Source: Alkalibacterium pelagium
Lineage (GTDB): Bacteria; Bacillota; Bacilli; Lactobacillales; Carnobacteriaceae_A
Direction of reading: 5' to 3'
Length of the DNA stretch: 64,000 nucleotides
NCBI RefSeq assembly: GCF_900109325.1
Contig: NZ_FNZU01000011.1
Coordinates: forward strand, 1-64,000
Each line of letters opens with the position of its first letter. The stretch's first letter is position 1. The position numbers and the translations under genes are program-made. Positions 18,501 to 25,986 of this stretch are shown piece by piece. The notes below the pieces were generated by a model, which did no database searches, had not been told where the DNA came from, and was given only the letters and a program-made list of their open reading frames with translations.

Positions 18501-18551
18501 TGAAAACGCTAATAAACAGTCTTGACATTGCAGTCTGGTCTGTGGTTCAAT
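18501..18551 (+). promoter_or_regulatory. cre-like site and promoter of licT
   Basis: TGAAAACGCTAATA (18501-18514) agrees with the CcpA site consensus TGWAANCGNTNWCA at all but one place. TTGACA (18522-18527) follows, with TTCAAT (18546-18551) 18 bases further on as a weak -10. The cre-like site lies just above the -35, so CcpA could block or assist polymerase. Confidence 0.55.
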
Positions 18552-18565
18552 AATAAGGAACGCTC

Positions 18566-18595
18566 AGATTGTTACTGTTAAATCAGGCTATACTG
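18566..18595 (+). promoter_or_regulatory. RAT antiterminator site upstream of licT
   Basis: The stretch beginning AGATTGTTACTG and continuing to CAGGCTATACTG matches the ribonucleic antiterminator consensus recognised by BglG/LicT proteins. It is near-identical to the second site at 19495. I do not see a clear terminator with a T-run behind this copy. Confidence 0.75.
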
Positions 18596-18652
18596 AATGC
18601 ATTCAATTATGTATTAGTCGACTGATTCGTCTCGAAGGAGAGGCGCCCTATT

Positions 18653-19486
18653 ATGAAGATAAAGAAAATTATCAACAACAACATTGTCCAGTCAATGGAC
18701 GAAAACGGACATGAAGTACTGGTCATGGGTAAAGGCATAGGCTTCAAAAAGTCTGCCGGTGATAAGATCAGTTCAGACGCTGTAGAGAAAGTGTATACGA
18801 TTACACCGGACCTGCCGACGAACAAGCTCACTCAGCTGCTTTCGAAAGTAAAACTTGAACATCTGCAGGTGGCTAATGAAATTATTAGTTACGCCCGCGT
18901 ATCTCTCGGCAAGAAATTAAGTGAGAACATTTACCTTACACTGACTGATCACATCGATTATGCTATCGAACGGCATCAGTCGGATCTTCCAATCAAGAAT
19001 GCCCTGCTATGGGAGATCAAGCGTTTCTACAATCATGAATTTCTGATTGGGAAAGAAGCCTTAGCCATCATTGAGAAGAAACTGGGTATCCGTCTACCGG
19101 AAGATGAAGCCGGTTTTATCGCGCTTCATATTGTAAACGCTGAACTTGATATGTCCAAAGTCAGTCAGGTCACTGAAATGACGCATATCATCCAGCGGAT
19201 CATCAATATCATCAAGTACCATTACAAAATGGATCTGGATGAGTACTCACTGAATTACGAACGCTTCATCACTCACTTGAAATTCTTCGTTCACCGCCTC
19301 TTCAGTGGGGTCGAACTTGAAGAAGACAAGGATGCCGGCTTTCTGTTCATGCTGAAAGACCGTTACAAGGAAGAATACGAATGTGCCCTTAAAGTCAGGG
19401 AATACATTATCAAAGAGTTCGGACGCGATCTGAAAGAGGATGAGATGATTTATCTCACGATTCACATCAGACGCATCACCAATTAA
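18653..19486 (+). CDS. licT: BglG/LicT-type transcriptional antiterminator
   Basis: 277 residues. An N-terminal RNA-binding CAT domain (KIKKIINNNIVQSMDENG, then VLVMGKGIGF) is followed by two PRD domains with the conserved phosphorylated histidines (IALHIVNAEL and YLTIHIRRI). PTS phosphorylation of the PRDs sets activity; when beta-glucosides are imported the protein binds RAT RNA and lets polymerase pass the terminator before bglP. GAAGGAGAGG stands before the ATG. RAT sites lie both upstream and downstream, so it controls itself and bglP. Confidence 0.95.
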   Translation: MKIKKIINNNIVQSMDENGHEVLVMGKGIGFKKSAGDKISSDAVEKVYTITPDLPTNKLTQLLSKVKLEHLQVANEIISYARVSLGKKLSENIYLTLTDHIDYAIERHQSDLPIKNALLWEIKRFYNHEFLIGKEALAIIEKKLGIRLPEDEAGFIALHIVNAELDMSKVSQVTEMTHIIQRIINIIKYHYKMDLDEYSLNYERFITHLKFFVHRLFSGVELEEDKDAGFLFMLKDRYKEEYECALKVREYIIKEFGRDLKEDEMIYLTIHIRRITN

Positions 19487-19494
19487 ATACAAGA

Positions 19495-19525
19495 GGATTG
19501 TCACTATTCAATTAGGCTATACCTG
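19495..19525 (+). promoter_or_regulatory. Second RAT site, between licT and bglP
   Basis: GGATTGTCACTATTC followed by AATTAGGCTATACC has the RAT pattern. Its 3' end overlaps the left arm of the terminator 19519-19575, so binding of LicT would block terminator folding, the standard bgl mechanism. Confidence 0.85.
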
Positions 19526-19575
19526 AATTTATTCTTTATCCACATTGTGGAGGAGGGTTTATTTAGGTATTTTTT
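19519..19575 (+). terminator. LicT-controlled terminator before bglP
   Basis: ATACCTGAAT (19519-19528) pairs with ATTTAGGTAT (19561-19570), with further pairing inside, followed by TTTTT. The shared sequence with RAT2 makes the two folds mutually exclusive. Confidence 0.8.
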
Positions 19576-19609
19576 ATTGCTCAAATTATAATTTTGGAGG
19601 AAAGCTATT

Positions 19610-21508
19610 ATGGATTACAAGAAATTAGCCAGCACCATTCTTGGTGAAGTCGGCGGAGAAAAGAACATCAATGCACTTGGTCACTGCGCGACCCGTCTGC
19701 GTTTCAACTTGAAAGACAATAAGAAACCGAATACCGATACGCTGAAAAATACACCCGGAATTATGGGCGTCGTGTCAAAAGGTGGACAGTATCAGGTCAT
19801 CATTGGAAGTGATGTCGGGAGCGTCTACCGTGAAATCACACATCAGGCTCCTGGACTGGACGATGAAGGAGAAGAAACTGGAGAAGATGACCGCTCAGCA
19901 GTCGCAAAAGTCATTGATACGATCACAGGAATCTTCACTCCTATCCTGCCAGCCATTACTGCTGCTGGTATGCTTCAAGCCGTCTTATCAGTTCTTGTCG
20001 TATTCAATTTAGTCAGCAATGAAAGTCAGACGTATCAAGTGGTTCAGTTCATGGCCGATTCAGCCTTTTATTTCTTACCTATTCTACTGGCCATGTCATC
20101 TGCTCAGAAATTCAAGACTAATGCCTATCTGGCAGCTATGATCGGTGGGATTCTGCTCCACCCCAACTTTATTGCCATGGTTGAAAATGCGGAAGCAACT
20201 GGTGGGATCAGTCTGTTTGGACTGCCAGTATCGCCGATTACTTATTCGTCATCTGTTATCCCGATCATCCTGTCAGTCTGGTTCATGTCCTACGTTGAAC
20301 CGATTGCCGACCGGGTGTCTCCAAAAGCAATCAAGTTCTTCAGTAAACCATTAATTACAATTGCCGTTGTCGGTACTGTAGCTATCGTTGCGATTGGTCC
20401 ACTGGGCCACTTTGTCAGTGACATTATTTCATCCGGCATTCAAGGTCTGGAAAATATTGCGCCTTGGCTCGTTCCAACTATTCTGGGTGCATTTACACCT
20501 CTGATGGTCGCAACAGGTACACACTATGGAATCGTTCCGATCGGTATCAACAACCGTATGGTCAACGGATTCGATACTGTGATCTATCCGGGTATGCTGA
20601 CATCAAACGTTGGTCAAGGTGCAGCAGCCCTAGCTGTTGGGTTCAAATCTAAAGATTCAACAATCAAGCAATTAGCTTCCTCAGCCGGCTTAACTGGCTT
20701 GTTCGGGATTACAGAACCCGCTCTTTACGGGGTCAACTTACGCTACAAGACGCCTCTGATCGGTGCCATGATAGGTGGGGGTGTCGGTGGACTTTACACA
20801 GGCATCATGCGTGTCCGTAACTTTGCGGGCGGGTCTCCAGGCTTGCTGACATTACCAGGATACATCGGTGATGATACGTTGGAATTTTTCATCAACGCAT
20901 CAATCGGAGCAGCCATCTCTATTGTGATAGCTTTTGCAGTCACTTATATGATTTTTAAAGACCCTCAATCTTCAGAAGACGAACTGGCAAAAGACAGTGA
21001 GGCCGTTACTGATCCACAAGCAAGCGAACTCGGATCGGCAGTAACAGAAAAAACAACAGAAACAATTGTTTCCCCGATGAAAGGCGAAGCCGTTGACCTG
21101 GTCGAAGTCAATGACGGCATGTTCTCTGAAGAAATCCTTGGAAAAGGACTGGCGATCCGCCCCGATGAAGGACTCGTCAAGGCTCCGGTTGAAGGAACAG
21201 TCACAGCCGTATTCGACTCAAAACACGCCATCGGCATCACAACAGATTCCGGTATGGAACTCCTTATCCATGTCGGTATCGATACTGTGCAGCTCAACGG
21301 AGAAGGTTACGAGTATGTTGTCGAAAAAGGTCAGCGTGTTGCTGCTGGAGATAATCTGATCACGTTCGACTTGAATTTCATTATCGACCAGGGATTCGAT
21401 ACGATCACACCGGTTGTCATCACTAATTCAGCTGATTATCAGGATATTTTGAACCTCACAAACCTTGATGTCGACTTTGGCGACAAGATCATTCGTGCCA
21501 TGCCTTAA
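19610..21508 (+). CDS. bglP: Beta-glucoside PTS transporter EIIBCA
   Basis: 632 residues in order EIIB, EIIC, EIIA. The EIIB phospho-Cys is C26 in GHCATRLRF. EIIC has about ten membrane segments and GTHYGIVPIGINN and GITEPALYG motifs. EIIA carries SPMKGEAVDL and the phospho-His in LLIHVGIDTVQL. It imports and phosphorylates aryl or beta-glucosides. No phospho-beta-glucosidase gene follows; the operon ends at a strong terminator. Its EIIA domain might also serve the EIIA-less EIICB at 24352. GGAGG precedes the ATG. Confidence 0.93.
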   Translation: MDYKKLASTILGEVGGEKNINALGHCATRLRFNLKDNKKPNTDTLKNTPGIMGVVSKGGQYQVIIGSDVGSVYREITHQAPGLDDEGEETGEDDRSAVAKVIDTITGIFTPILPAITAAGMLQAVLSVLVVFNLVSNESQTYQVVQFMADSAFYFLPILLAMSSAQKFKTNAYLAAMIGGILLHPNFIAMVENAEATGGISLFGLPVSPITYSSSVIPIILSVWFMSYVEPIADRVSPKAIKFFSKPLITIAVVGTVAIVAIGPLGHFVSDIISSGIQGLENIAPWLVPTILGAFTPLMVATGTHYGIVPIGINNRMVNGFDTVIYPGMLTSNVGQGAAALAVGFKSKDSTIKQLASSAGLTGLFGITEPALYGVNLRYKTPLIGAMIGGGVGGLYTGIMRVRNFAGGSPGLLTLPGYIGDDTLEFFINASIGAAISIVIAFAVTYMIFKDPQSSEDELAKDSEAVTDPQASELGSAVTEKTTETIVSPMKGEAVDLVEVNDGMFSEEILGKGLAIRPDEGLVKAPVEGTVTAVFDSKHAIGITTDSGMELLIHVGIDTVQLNGEGYEYVVEKGQRVAAGDNLITFDLNFIIDQGFDTITPVVITNSADYQDILNLTNLDVDFGDKIIRAMP

Positions 21509-21523
21509 TAAAAATTGATAGGC

Positions 21524-21568
21524 AAAAGCGGACCGCTTCCTTGATGGGAGAAGCGGTCCGCTTTTTTT
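21524..21568. terminator. Bidirectional terminator between bglP and glycerate kinase
   Basis: AAAAGCGGACCGCTT pairs perfectly with AAGCGGTCCGCTTTT around a 12-base loop, with T-run on the plus strand and A-run on the other side. It serves the two convergent genes. Confidence 0.9.
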
Positions 21569-21570
21569 AG

Positions 21571-22698
21571 TTATCTAAATTTGGTTGCATCGATGAGTTT
21601 AAAGGCACGCCTGACTGCTCGTTCCAGTAGCTCAGGTCCTTTGTCCATCGCTTCTTTCAAAGTCATCGGTGCGTCCACGATCGGCAGGACAGCTTGGATA
21701 TGCTCTTCAGGAACATCTGCTAGACCTTCTTCGATTTTTCCGGCAAACAGAATCACTGGGACATCAGTTTCCCTGCACATGCGGCTGATCCCTACAGGAA
21801 CCTTACCTTGAAGAGACTGGGTATCGAATTTTCCTTCTCCAGTAATTACCAGGTCTGCATCATTTAAAAGAGCCTTGAAGTTGCCTCTATCAGCCAATAG
21901 AGTCAGGCCGCTCTGGAAGGTGCATCCAAAAAAGGATAATGCCGCAAACCCAATTCCCCCGGCAGCTCCCGCTCCTTCTATTTCAGTCATCTTACTCTGT
22001 GTGCACTCTTCAACTAGGCGGGCATATTCAGCCATTGCCTCGTCATAGTCTGGCAGCTCATCTTTGGATAGCCCCTTCTGTTCCCCGAATACATAGACGG
22101 CTCCGTTCTGTCCCAAAAGAGGGTTGGACACATCCGAAGCCAGCTCCCATTTCACAGAAGTCGCCCGTTCATCCAGTTCAGAGGCATCTATGGCTTCGAC
22201 TGCTTTCAAATTGACAGGCAATACTGGAAGAGACTTTCCTTCTACATCTTTAAATATTACCCCAAGCGCCTGAAGCATGCCCATTCCTCCATCGGTTGTC
22301 GCACTGCCGCCCAGACCAAGGATAATCGTTTCAGCCCCGTAATCAAGCGCCTGTATGATCTGTTCCCCCACACCGTAACTGGTATGATTTTCAGGATGAA
22401 AAGTTTCAGGATCTGCCTGAATGATTCCGGCTCCTTCTGCGACTTCAATGACCGCTGTCTTATTTTCTTCGATCCATCCCCATCGGCCCTCATAAGGCTG
22501 ACCGTTGACGCCAGTAATAGGTTGGGTAATTACTTTTCCATTTTCCGCTTTAACAAAGGCCTCGACTGTGCCTTCTCCGCCGTCAGCGATAGGAAAGCTT
22601 ACAACTTCATGATGTGGCAGTGCATCGATCACCGACTGATTTGCCTCTTCACTAGTCATTGACCCTTTGAAGGAATCGATTGCTGCAATGATTTTCAA
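21571..22698 (-). CDS. glxK: Glycerate kinase (GlxK/GarK family)
   Basis: 375 residues. AIDSFKGSMTSEEANQ at the start, FPIADGGEGTVEAF, GLGGSATTDGGMGMLQALG and VITGEGKFDTQSLQGK are the conserved blocks of class II glycerate kinase, which phosphorylates glycerate with ATP, feeding glycolysis. The start is TTG 22698 about 9 bases after AGGAGG. It lies next to a glycosidase/PTS block that could release glycerate from a glycosyl-glycerate, but a terminator separates them, so it has its own promoter. Confidence 0.93.
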   Translation of the reverse strand: MKIIAAIDSFKGSMTSEEANQSVIDALPHHEVVSFPIADGGEGTVEAFVKAENGKVITQPITGVNGQPYEGRWGWIEENKTAVIEVAEGAGIIQADPETFHPENHTSYGVGEQIIQALDYGAETIILGLGGSATTDGGMGMLQALGVIFKDVEGKSLPVLPVNLKAVEAIDASELDERATSVKWELASDVSNPLLGQNGAVYVFGEQKGLSKDELPDYDEAMAEYARLVEECTQSKMTEIEGAGAAGGIGFAALSFFGCTFQSGLTLLADRGNFKALLNDADLVITGEGKFDTQSLQGKVPVGISRMCRETDVPVILFAGKIEEGLADVPEEHIQAVLPIVDAPMTLKEAMDKGPELLERAVRRAFKLIDATKFR

Positions 22699-22996
22699 TC
22701 TATACGACCTCCTATATTTAACTGATAAATTTGTAAAGCATTTTTGTGCATGATACTATATCTTTTTTTGATAAAGGAATGATAGCAGTTAAATTGACAG
22801 TACTCATTTTTCGGTATCATATAATCAGCGTACGCTGAAATCGTAATTATCACTCTCCTTATATTACCATATGTGATGGTATCGGATGAGCGCGCTGAAC
22901 TAACCCTTTTTAGGAAAGGTTTATCAAAAATAGCGTAAATACTTTATGATTGAAAAATAAAACGTGACGGATAATGTCCGTCACGTTTTACCCGAT
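22699..22996. other. Intergenic region with several dyad symmetries
   Basis: Contains a 12-bp palindrome CAGCGTACGCTG (22826-22837), a small hairpin TACCAT..ATGGTA, an AACC..GGTT stem, a plus-strand TATAAT (22820-22825) and the terminator at 22957. A small RNA is possible, but TTGACA (22794) is 20 bases from the TATAAT, longer than usual. The leftward glxK promoter must also be here. Confidence 0.4.
22957..22990 (-). terminator. Terminator of the GH38-PTS-GH4 operon
   Basis: AAAACGTGACGG pairs perfectly with CCGTCACGTTTT around a 7-base loop. On the minus strand it is followed by ATTTTT and lies just past the GH4 stop. Confidence 0.85.
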
Positions 22997-24319
22997 TTAT
23001 TTTAACTCTGGCCAGTAGGCTGCGTTAGCTTCAATCAACGCATCCAGTACTTTTCGGGCTTTCTTCGCGTCTCCGACTGTACGATTTAATGTCAGTGCCT
23101 GAAGAGCCTTGCCATATGACTCTTCCATATAGGCTTCCACAGTAAGTTTTTCAAACGCATACTGGTTTTCAATAAGTCCTTTATAGAAGGTATCAATGTG
23201 TCCAACCGCATACGGTGCAGGACCATTTGCTCCCAGTGAAGCAGCTACTTCCACCATGCTATCCTCAGGGAGATTTGAGACGATACCGTCGTTCCTAACC
23301 ATCACAACAAATGTTTTACGGAGGTTGTTTGCAATAGATGCAGCAACCTCTACCATCATATCCCCATGAGCATCATTATGAACAACTTTAGAATCTCTGG
23401 CTGTTCCGTTTTCTACAATACGACGACATTCCGCAAAGACTTTCTTCTCTCTTCCTTCTCTGACTTCATCTGTACGTGTACGCTCAGGATCAGAAGTAGA
23501 GAGCTTGTATTCAGGGTACAGGTAATATTGAAGATACGTGTTCGGCAGGTAGTCAGGAAAGTCTGTCAACATGTCTTCGACCATAGCATAAGTGTCTAGC
23601 CATGACTGATCTCGCTGTTCTGCATCAACAGGTCTGAAGCCGCCTTGCAAGATAATATCTTTAAGTTCTGGAGCTCGGTCTTTCCCTGTTTCATCGTATA
23701 TGTTCGTGAACCATCCGAAATGATTAAGACCAAAGTAAACAGGTTCAAGTTTATTAACATCGTGATCAATCAGTTTGGAGTAAGACCGTAGTAAGTTAAC
23801 CGGCTGATCACAAATGTTAAGGATTCTATCTTCCTCAGGGAAAATTTTATCAAGCGCTAAGGCAACGATTGCTGCCGGATTGGTGTAGTTTAAAATCCAA
23901 GCATCAGGACTTAGGCGGCGAACATCCTTGACCATTTCTACCATATCTCTTATTGAACGTAGACCATATGCAAACCCTCCTGGCCCACATGTCTCCTGAC
24001 CTACAACCCCTAAACTTAAAGGGATTTTCTCGTCTTTTTCACGCATATCAAATCCGCCTGTACGCATCTGACAGAATACAAAATCTACGTCGGAGTATGC
24101 CACTTCTTTATCAGTAGTGTATACAACCTCAACCTCAGGCGCTTCTTCTTTAAATAGTATTTTAGCAAAATCACCTATAACTTCCTGACGCTCTTCATTG
24201 ATATCGTAAAGTACCACTCGATTTAAAGCAAAGTCGTCCAAATGTGTCGTCATTGCTTTCAATATGCCTGGAGTCCATGTTGATCCTCCGCCGACTAGTA
24301 CAATGTTATTCTTTCTCAT
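22997..24319 (-). CDS. GH4 family 6-phospho-alpha-glucosidase-like enzyme
   Basis: 440 residues. An N-terminal NAD loop (VLVGGGSTWTPG, 8-18) and the metal-site residues C170 in ICDQP and H200 in GLNHFGWF identify glycoside hydrolase family 4. These enzymes need NAD and a divalent metal. The CD-x-P form, together with GQETCGPGGFAYGLRSI, is what I know from the alpha-specific branch (GlvA/MalH) rather than the beta branch (CN-x-P). It would cleave a phosphorylated alpha-glycoside delivered by the PTS gene just upstream. The true substrate is unknown; see the glycosyl-glycerate finding. GGGGAAGG precedes the ATG. Confidence 0.85.
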   Translation of the reverse strand: MRKNNIVLVGGGSTWTPGILKAMTTHLDDFALNRVVLYDINEERQEVIGDFAKILFKEEAPEVEVVYTTDKEVAYSDVDFVFCQMRTGGFDMREKDEKIPLSLGVVGQETCGPGGFAYGLRSIRDMVEMVKDVRRLSPDAWILNYTNPAAIVALALDKIFPEEDRILNICDQPVNLLRSYSKLIDHDVNKLEPVYFGLNHFGWFTNIYDETGKDRAPELKDIILQGGFRPVDAEQRDQSWLDTYAMVEDMLTDFPDYLPNTYLQYYLYPEYKLSTSDPERTRTDEVREGREKKVFAECRRIVENGTARDSKVVHNDAHGDMMVEVAASIANNLRKTFVVMVRNDGIVSNLPEDSMVEVAASLGANGPAPYAVGHIDTFYKGLIENQYAFEKLTVEAYMEESYGKALQALTLNRTVGDAKKARKVLDALIEANAAYWPELK

Positions 24320-24351
24320 TCTAACCTTCCCCTTTTCTCTTGATTTAAATA

Positions 24352-25968
24352 CTACTGTGATCCTTTTGCCTCATACATATAATTATCAACTATATTTCGC
24401 ATTTTTGAGATGCGTCCGCCATACACGACATGAACAGTGTTCGCATCAGGTCTGACTATTCCGTTAGGATTTGTCTTCTTAAGCAAATCTTCATGAACAA
24501 GCTTACCGTCTTTTACCTCGACTCTAAGCCGACTGATACAATTATCCACATCAACGATATTGTTAAGCCCACCTAGTCCATCTACTATATACTCAGCTGT
24601 TTGACGATCTGCTTCAGCGACTGTTACGCCTTCAACTTCTTCTGTATCATCAAAGTCATTCGCTCGTCTACCAATCGTCATGACATTGAATTTAGAAATT
24701 ATGAAAGTATAGCTGTAATAGTAAAGTGCAAAGAAAATCGGTCCGGCTATCAGGAAAACGTACCATCTAGTAGCCATACCCTGAAATACTCCGAAGACAA
24801 GCCAGTCGATGATCCCACCTTGAATATTACCTATAGCAACTCCGAACATTGCCGGTATGAGGAATGCCAGTCCGGCAAAAATGGCATTGACGATCCATAA
24901 TACAGGTGATATGAAAATGAATGTGAATTCAATAGGTTCAGTAATTCCTGTTAGAATGACCGCTGTCAATCCAGCTAGGAAGAATTTCAATACACGATCT
25001 CTTTTTTCTGGTAAAGCCATTCGATACATTGCTAAAACTGCAGCTGGCATACCAAACACCATGTGTAGAATTTTACCTTGAGCGAGATACTGTGTTGCTT
25101 CTCTAGAAAATGTCAGATTATTATCCAGCTGATACAGATAAATTTGAAGTGCTCCAACTAAGGTTTCCCCTTCGATATTTTCCACACCTCCCAATGCAGT
25201 GAATCGGAACGTCTGGTTCAGAATGTGATGTAAACCGGTCGGATTGATGATTTTCTCAGTAAAACCGTAGAGGAAAGTTCCGAAATAGCCACTTTCACTA
25301 ATCAGTTCACCAGTCCAGATAATCGCCATGTTGACGAGTGGCCAGACAAATGTCAGGAGCAGTCCGACAACTACCATTACCAGAGCAGAGACGATTGGAA
25401 CAAATCGCTTGCCACTGTAAAAGGTCAAAGATTGATGCAGCTCTGTTTCTCGGAATTTATTATGCAGAAAGACACCCATCAGTCCTGCAATGATTCCTCC
25501 AATTACATTTGTGTTGTAGACAAAAATACCTAGCGTCTGGGTAAAAAGTGAGTTCTGGAGAGTAGCTTCAACCTGACTCAACCCTTCTGTATTCATCAGA
25601 TAGTCAACAGATGTTGTATCAGCAGTGAACCCTTGTACTTGAAGGAAATAGCTCATACCTAAAAGCATTGCGATATAGCCTACAGCACCTGCATATACAG
25701 CGACTTCTTTATCTCGTTTGACCATCCCTAAAGGAATAGACATCGCAAACAGTAGCGGTAGATGTCCGAATGGCAGCCCCGCAATACGTCTAATCAGTCC
25801 GAAAACATTCTGAAGGGTTTCGTTGGCCAGAAATGGTACCCCTTCAATAATATTAGGGTTCTGGAGCGCTGCTGCCAGTCCCAGGAAAATGGCCATAAAA
25901 GACAAGAGACTGATTGGGAAAAGCAGAGACTTCCCGAAGCTCTGGAAATTCTTTTTAAAATTTGACAT
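24352..25968 (-). CDS. PTS EIICB, alpha-glucoside (GlvC/MalX-like) family
   Basis: 538 residues: EIIC with about ten membrane segments (LLFPISLLSFMAIFLGLA, then GLHHILNQTFRF and GITEPIEFTFIF), then EIIB with phospho-Cys C477 in VDNCISRLRVEV. This order and these motifs are those of glucose-superfamily EIICB proteins that import alpha-glucosides. There is no EIIA domain, so it must borrow one, perhaps from BglP at 19610 or a glucose EIIA elsewhere. It lies between the GH4 and GH38 genes in one leftward operon. Confidence 0.88.
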   Translation of the reverse strand: MSNFKKNFQSFGKSLLFPISLLSFMAIFLGLAAALQNPNIIEGVPFLANETLQNVFGLIRRIAGLPFGHLPLLFAMSIPLGMVKRDKEVAVYAGAVGYIAMLLGMSYFLQVQGFTADTTSVDYLMNTEGLSQVEATLQNSLFTQTLGIFVYNTNVIGGIIAGLMGVFLHNKFRETELHQSLTFYSGKRFVPIVSALVMVVVGLLLTFVWPLVNMAIIWTGELISESGYFGTFLYGFTEKIINPTGLHHILNQTFRFTALGGVENIEGETLVGALQIYLYQLDNNLTFSREATQYLAQGKILHMVFGMPAAVLAMYRMALPEKRDRVLKFFLAGLTAVILTGITEPIEFTFIFISPVLWIVNAIFAGLAFLIPAMFGVAIGNIQGGIIDWLVFGVFQGMATRWYVFLIAGPIFFALYYYSYTFIISKFNVMTIGRRANDFDDTEEVEGVTVAEADRQTAEYIVDGLGGLNNIVDVDNCISRLRVEVKDGKLVHEDLLKKTNPNGIVRPDANTVHVVYGGRISKMRNIVDNYMYEAKGSQ

Positions 25969-25986
25969 AATAAAACCCCTTTTCTG

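Larger units (their letters stand above)
18322..18652. other. Regulatory region upstream of licT
   Basis: About 330 non-coding bases between two divergent genes. The right half carries the cre-like site, the promoter and the first RAT site listed separately. The left half should contain the leftward MscS promoter; I see no clear -35/-10 pair there. Confidence 0.6.

Noticed and set aside
22794..22825. Strong plus-strand promoter TTGACA...TATAAT
   Set aside because: The spacing is 20 bases, well above the usual 17, and no gene follows on that strand. Kept only as part of a weak small-RNA idea.
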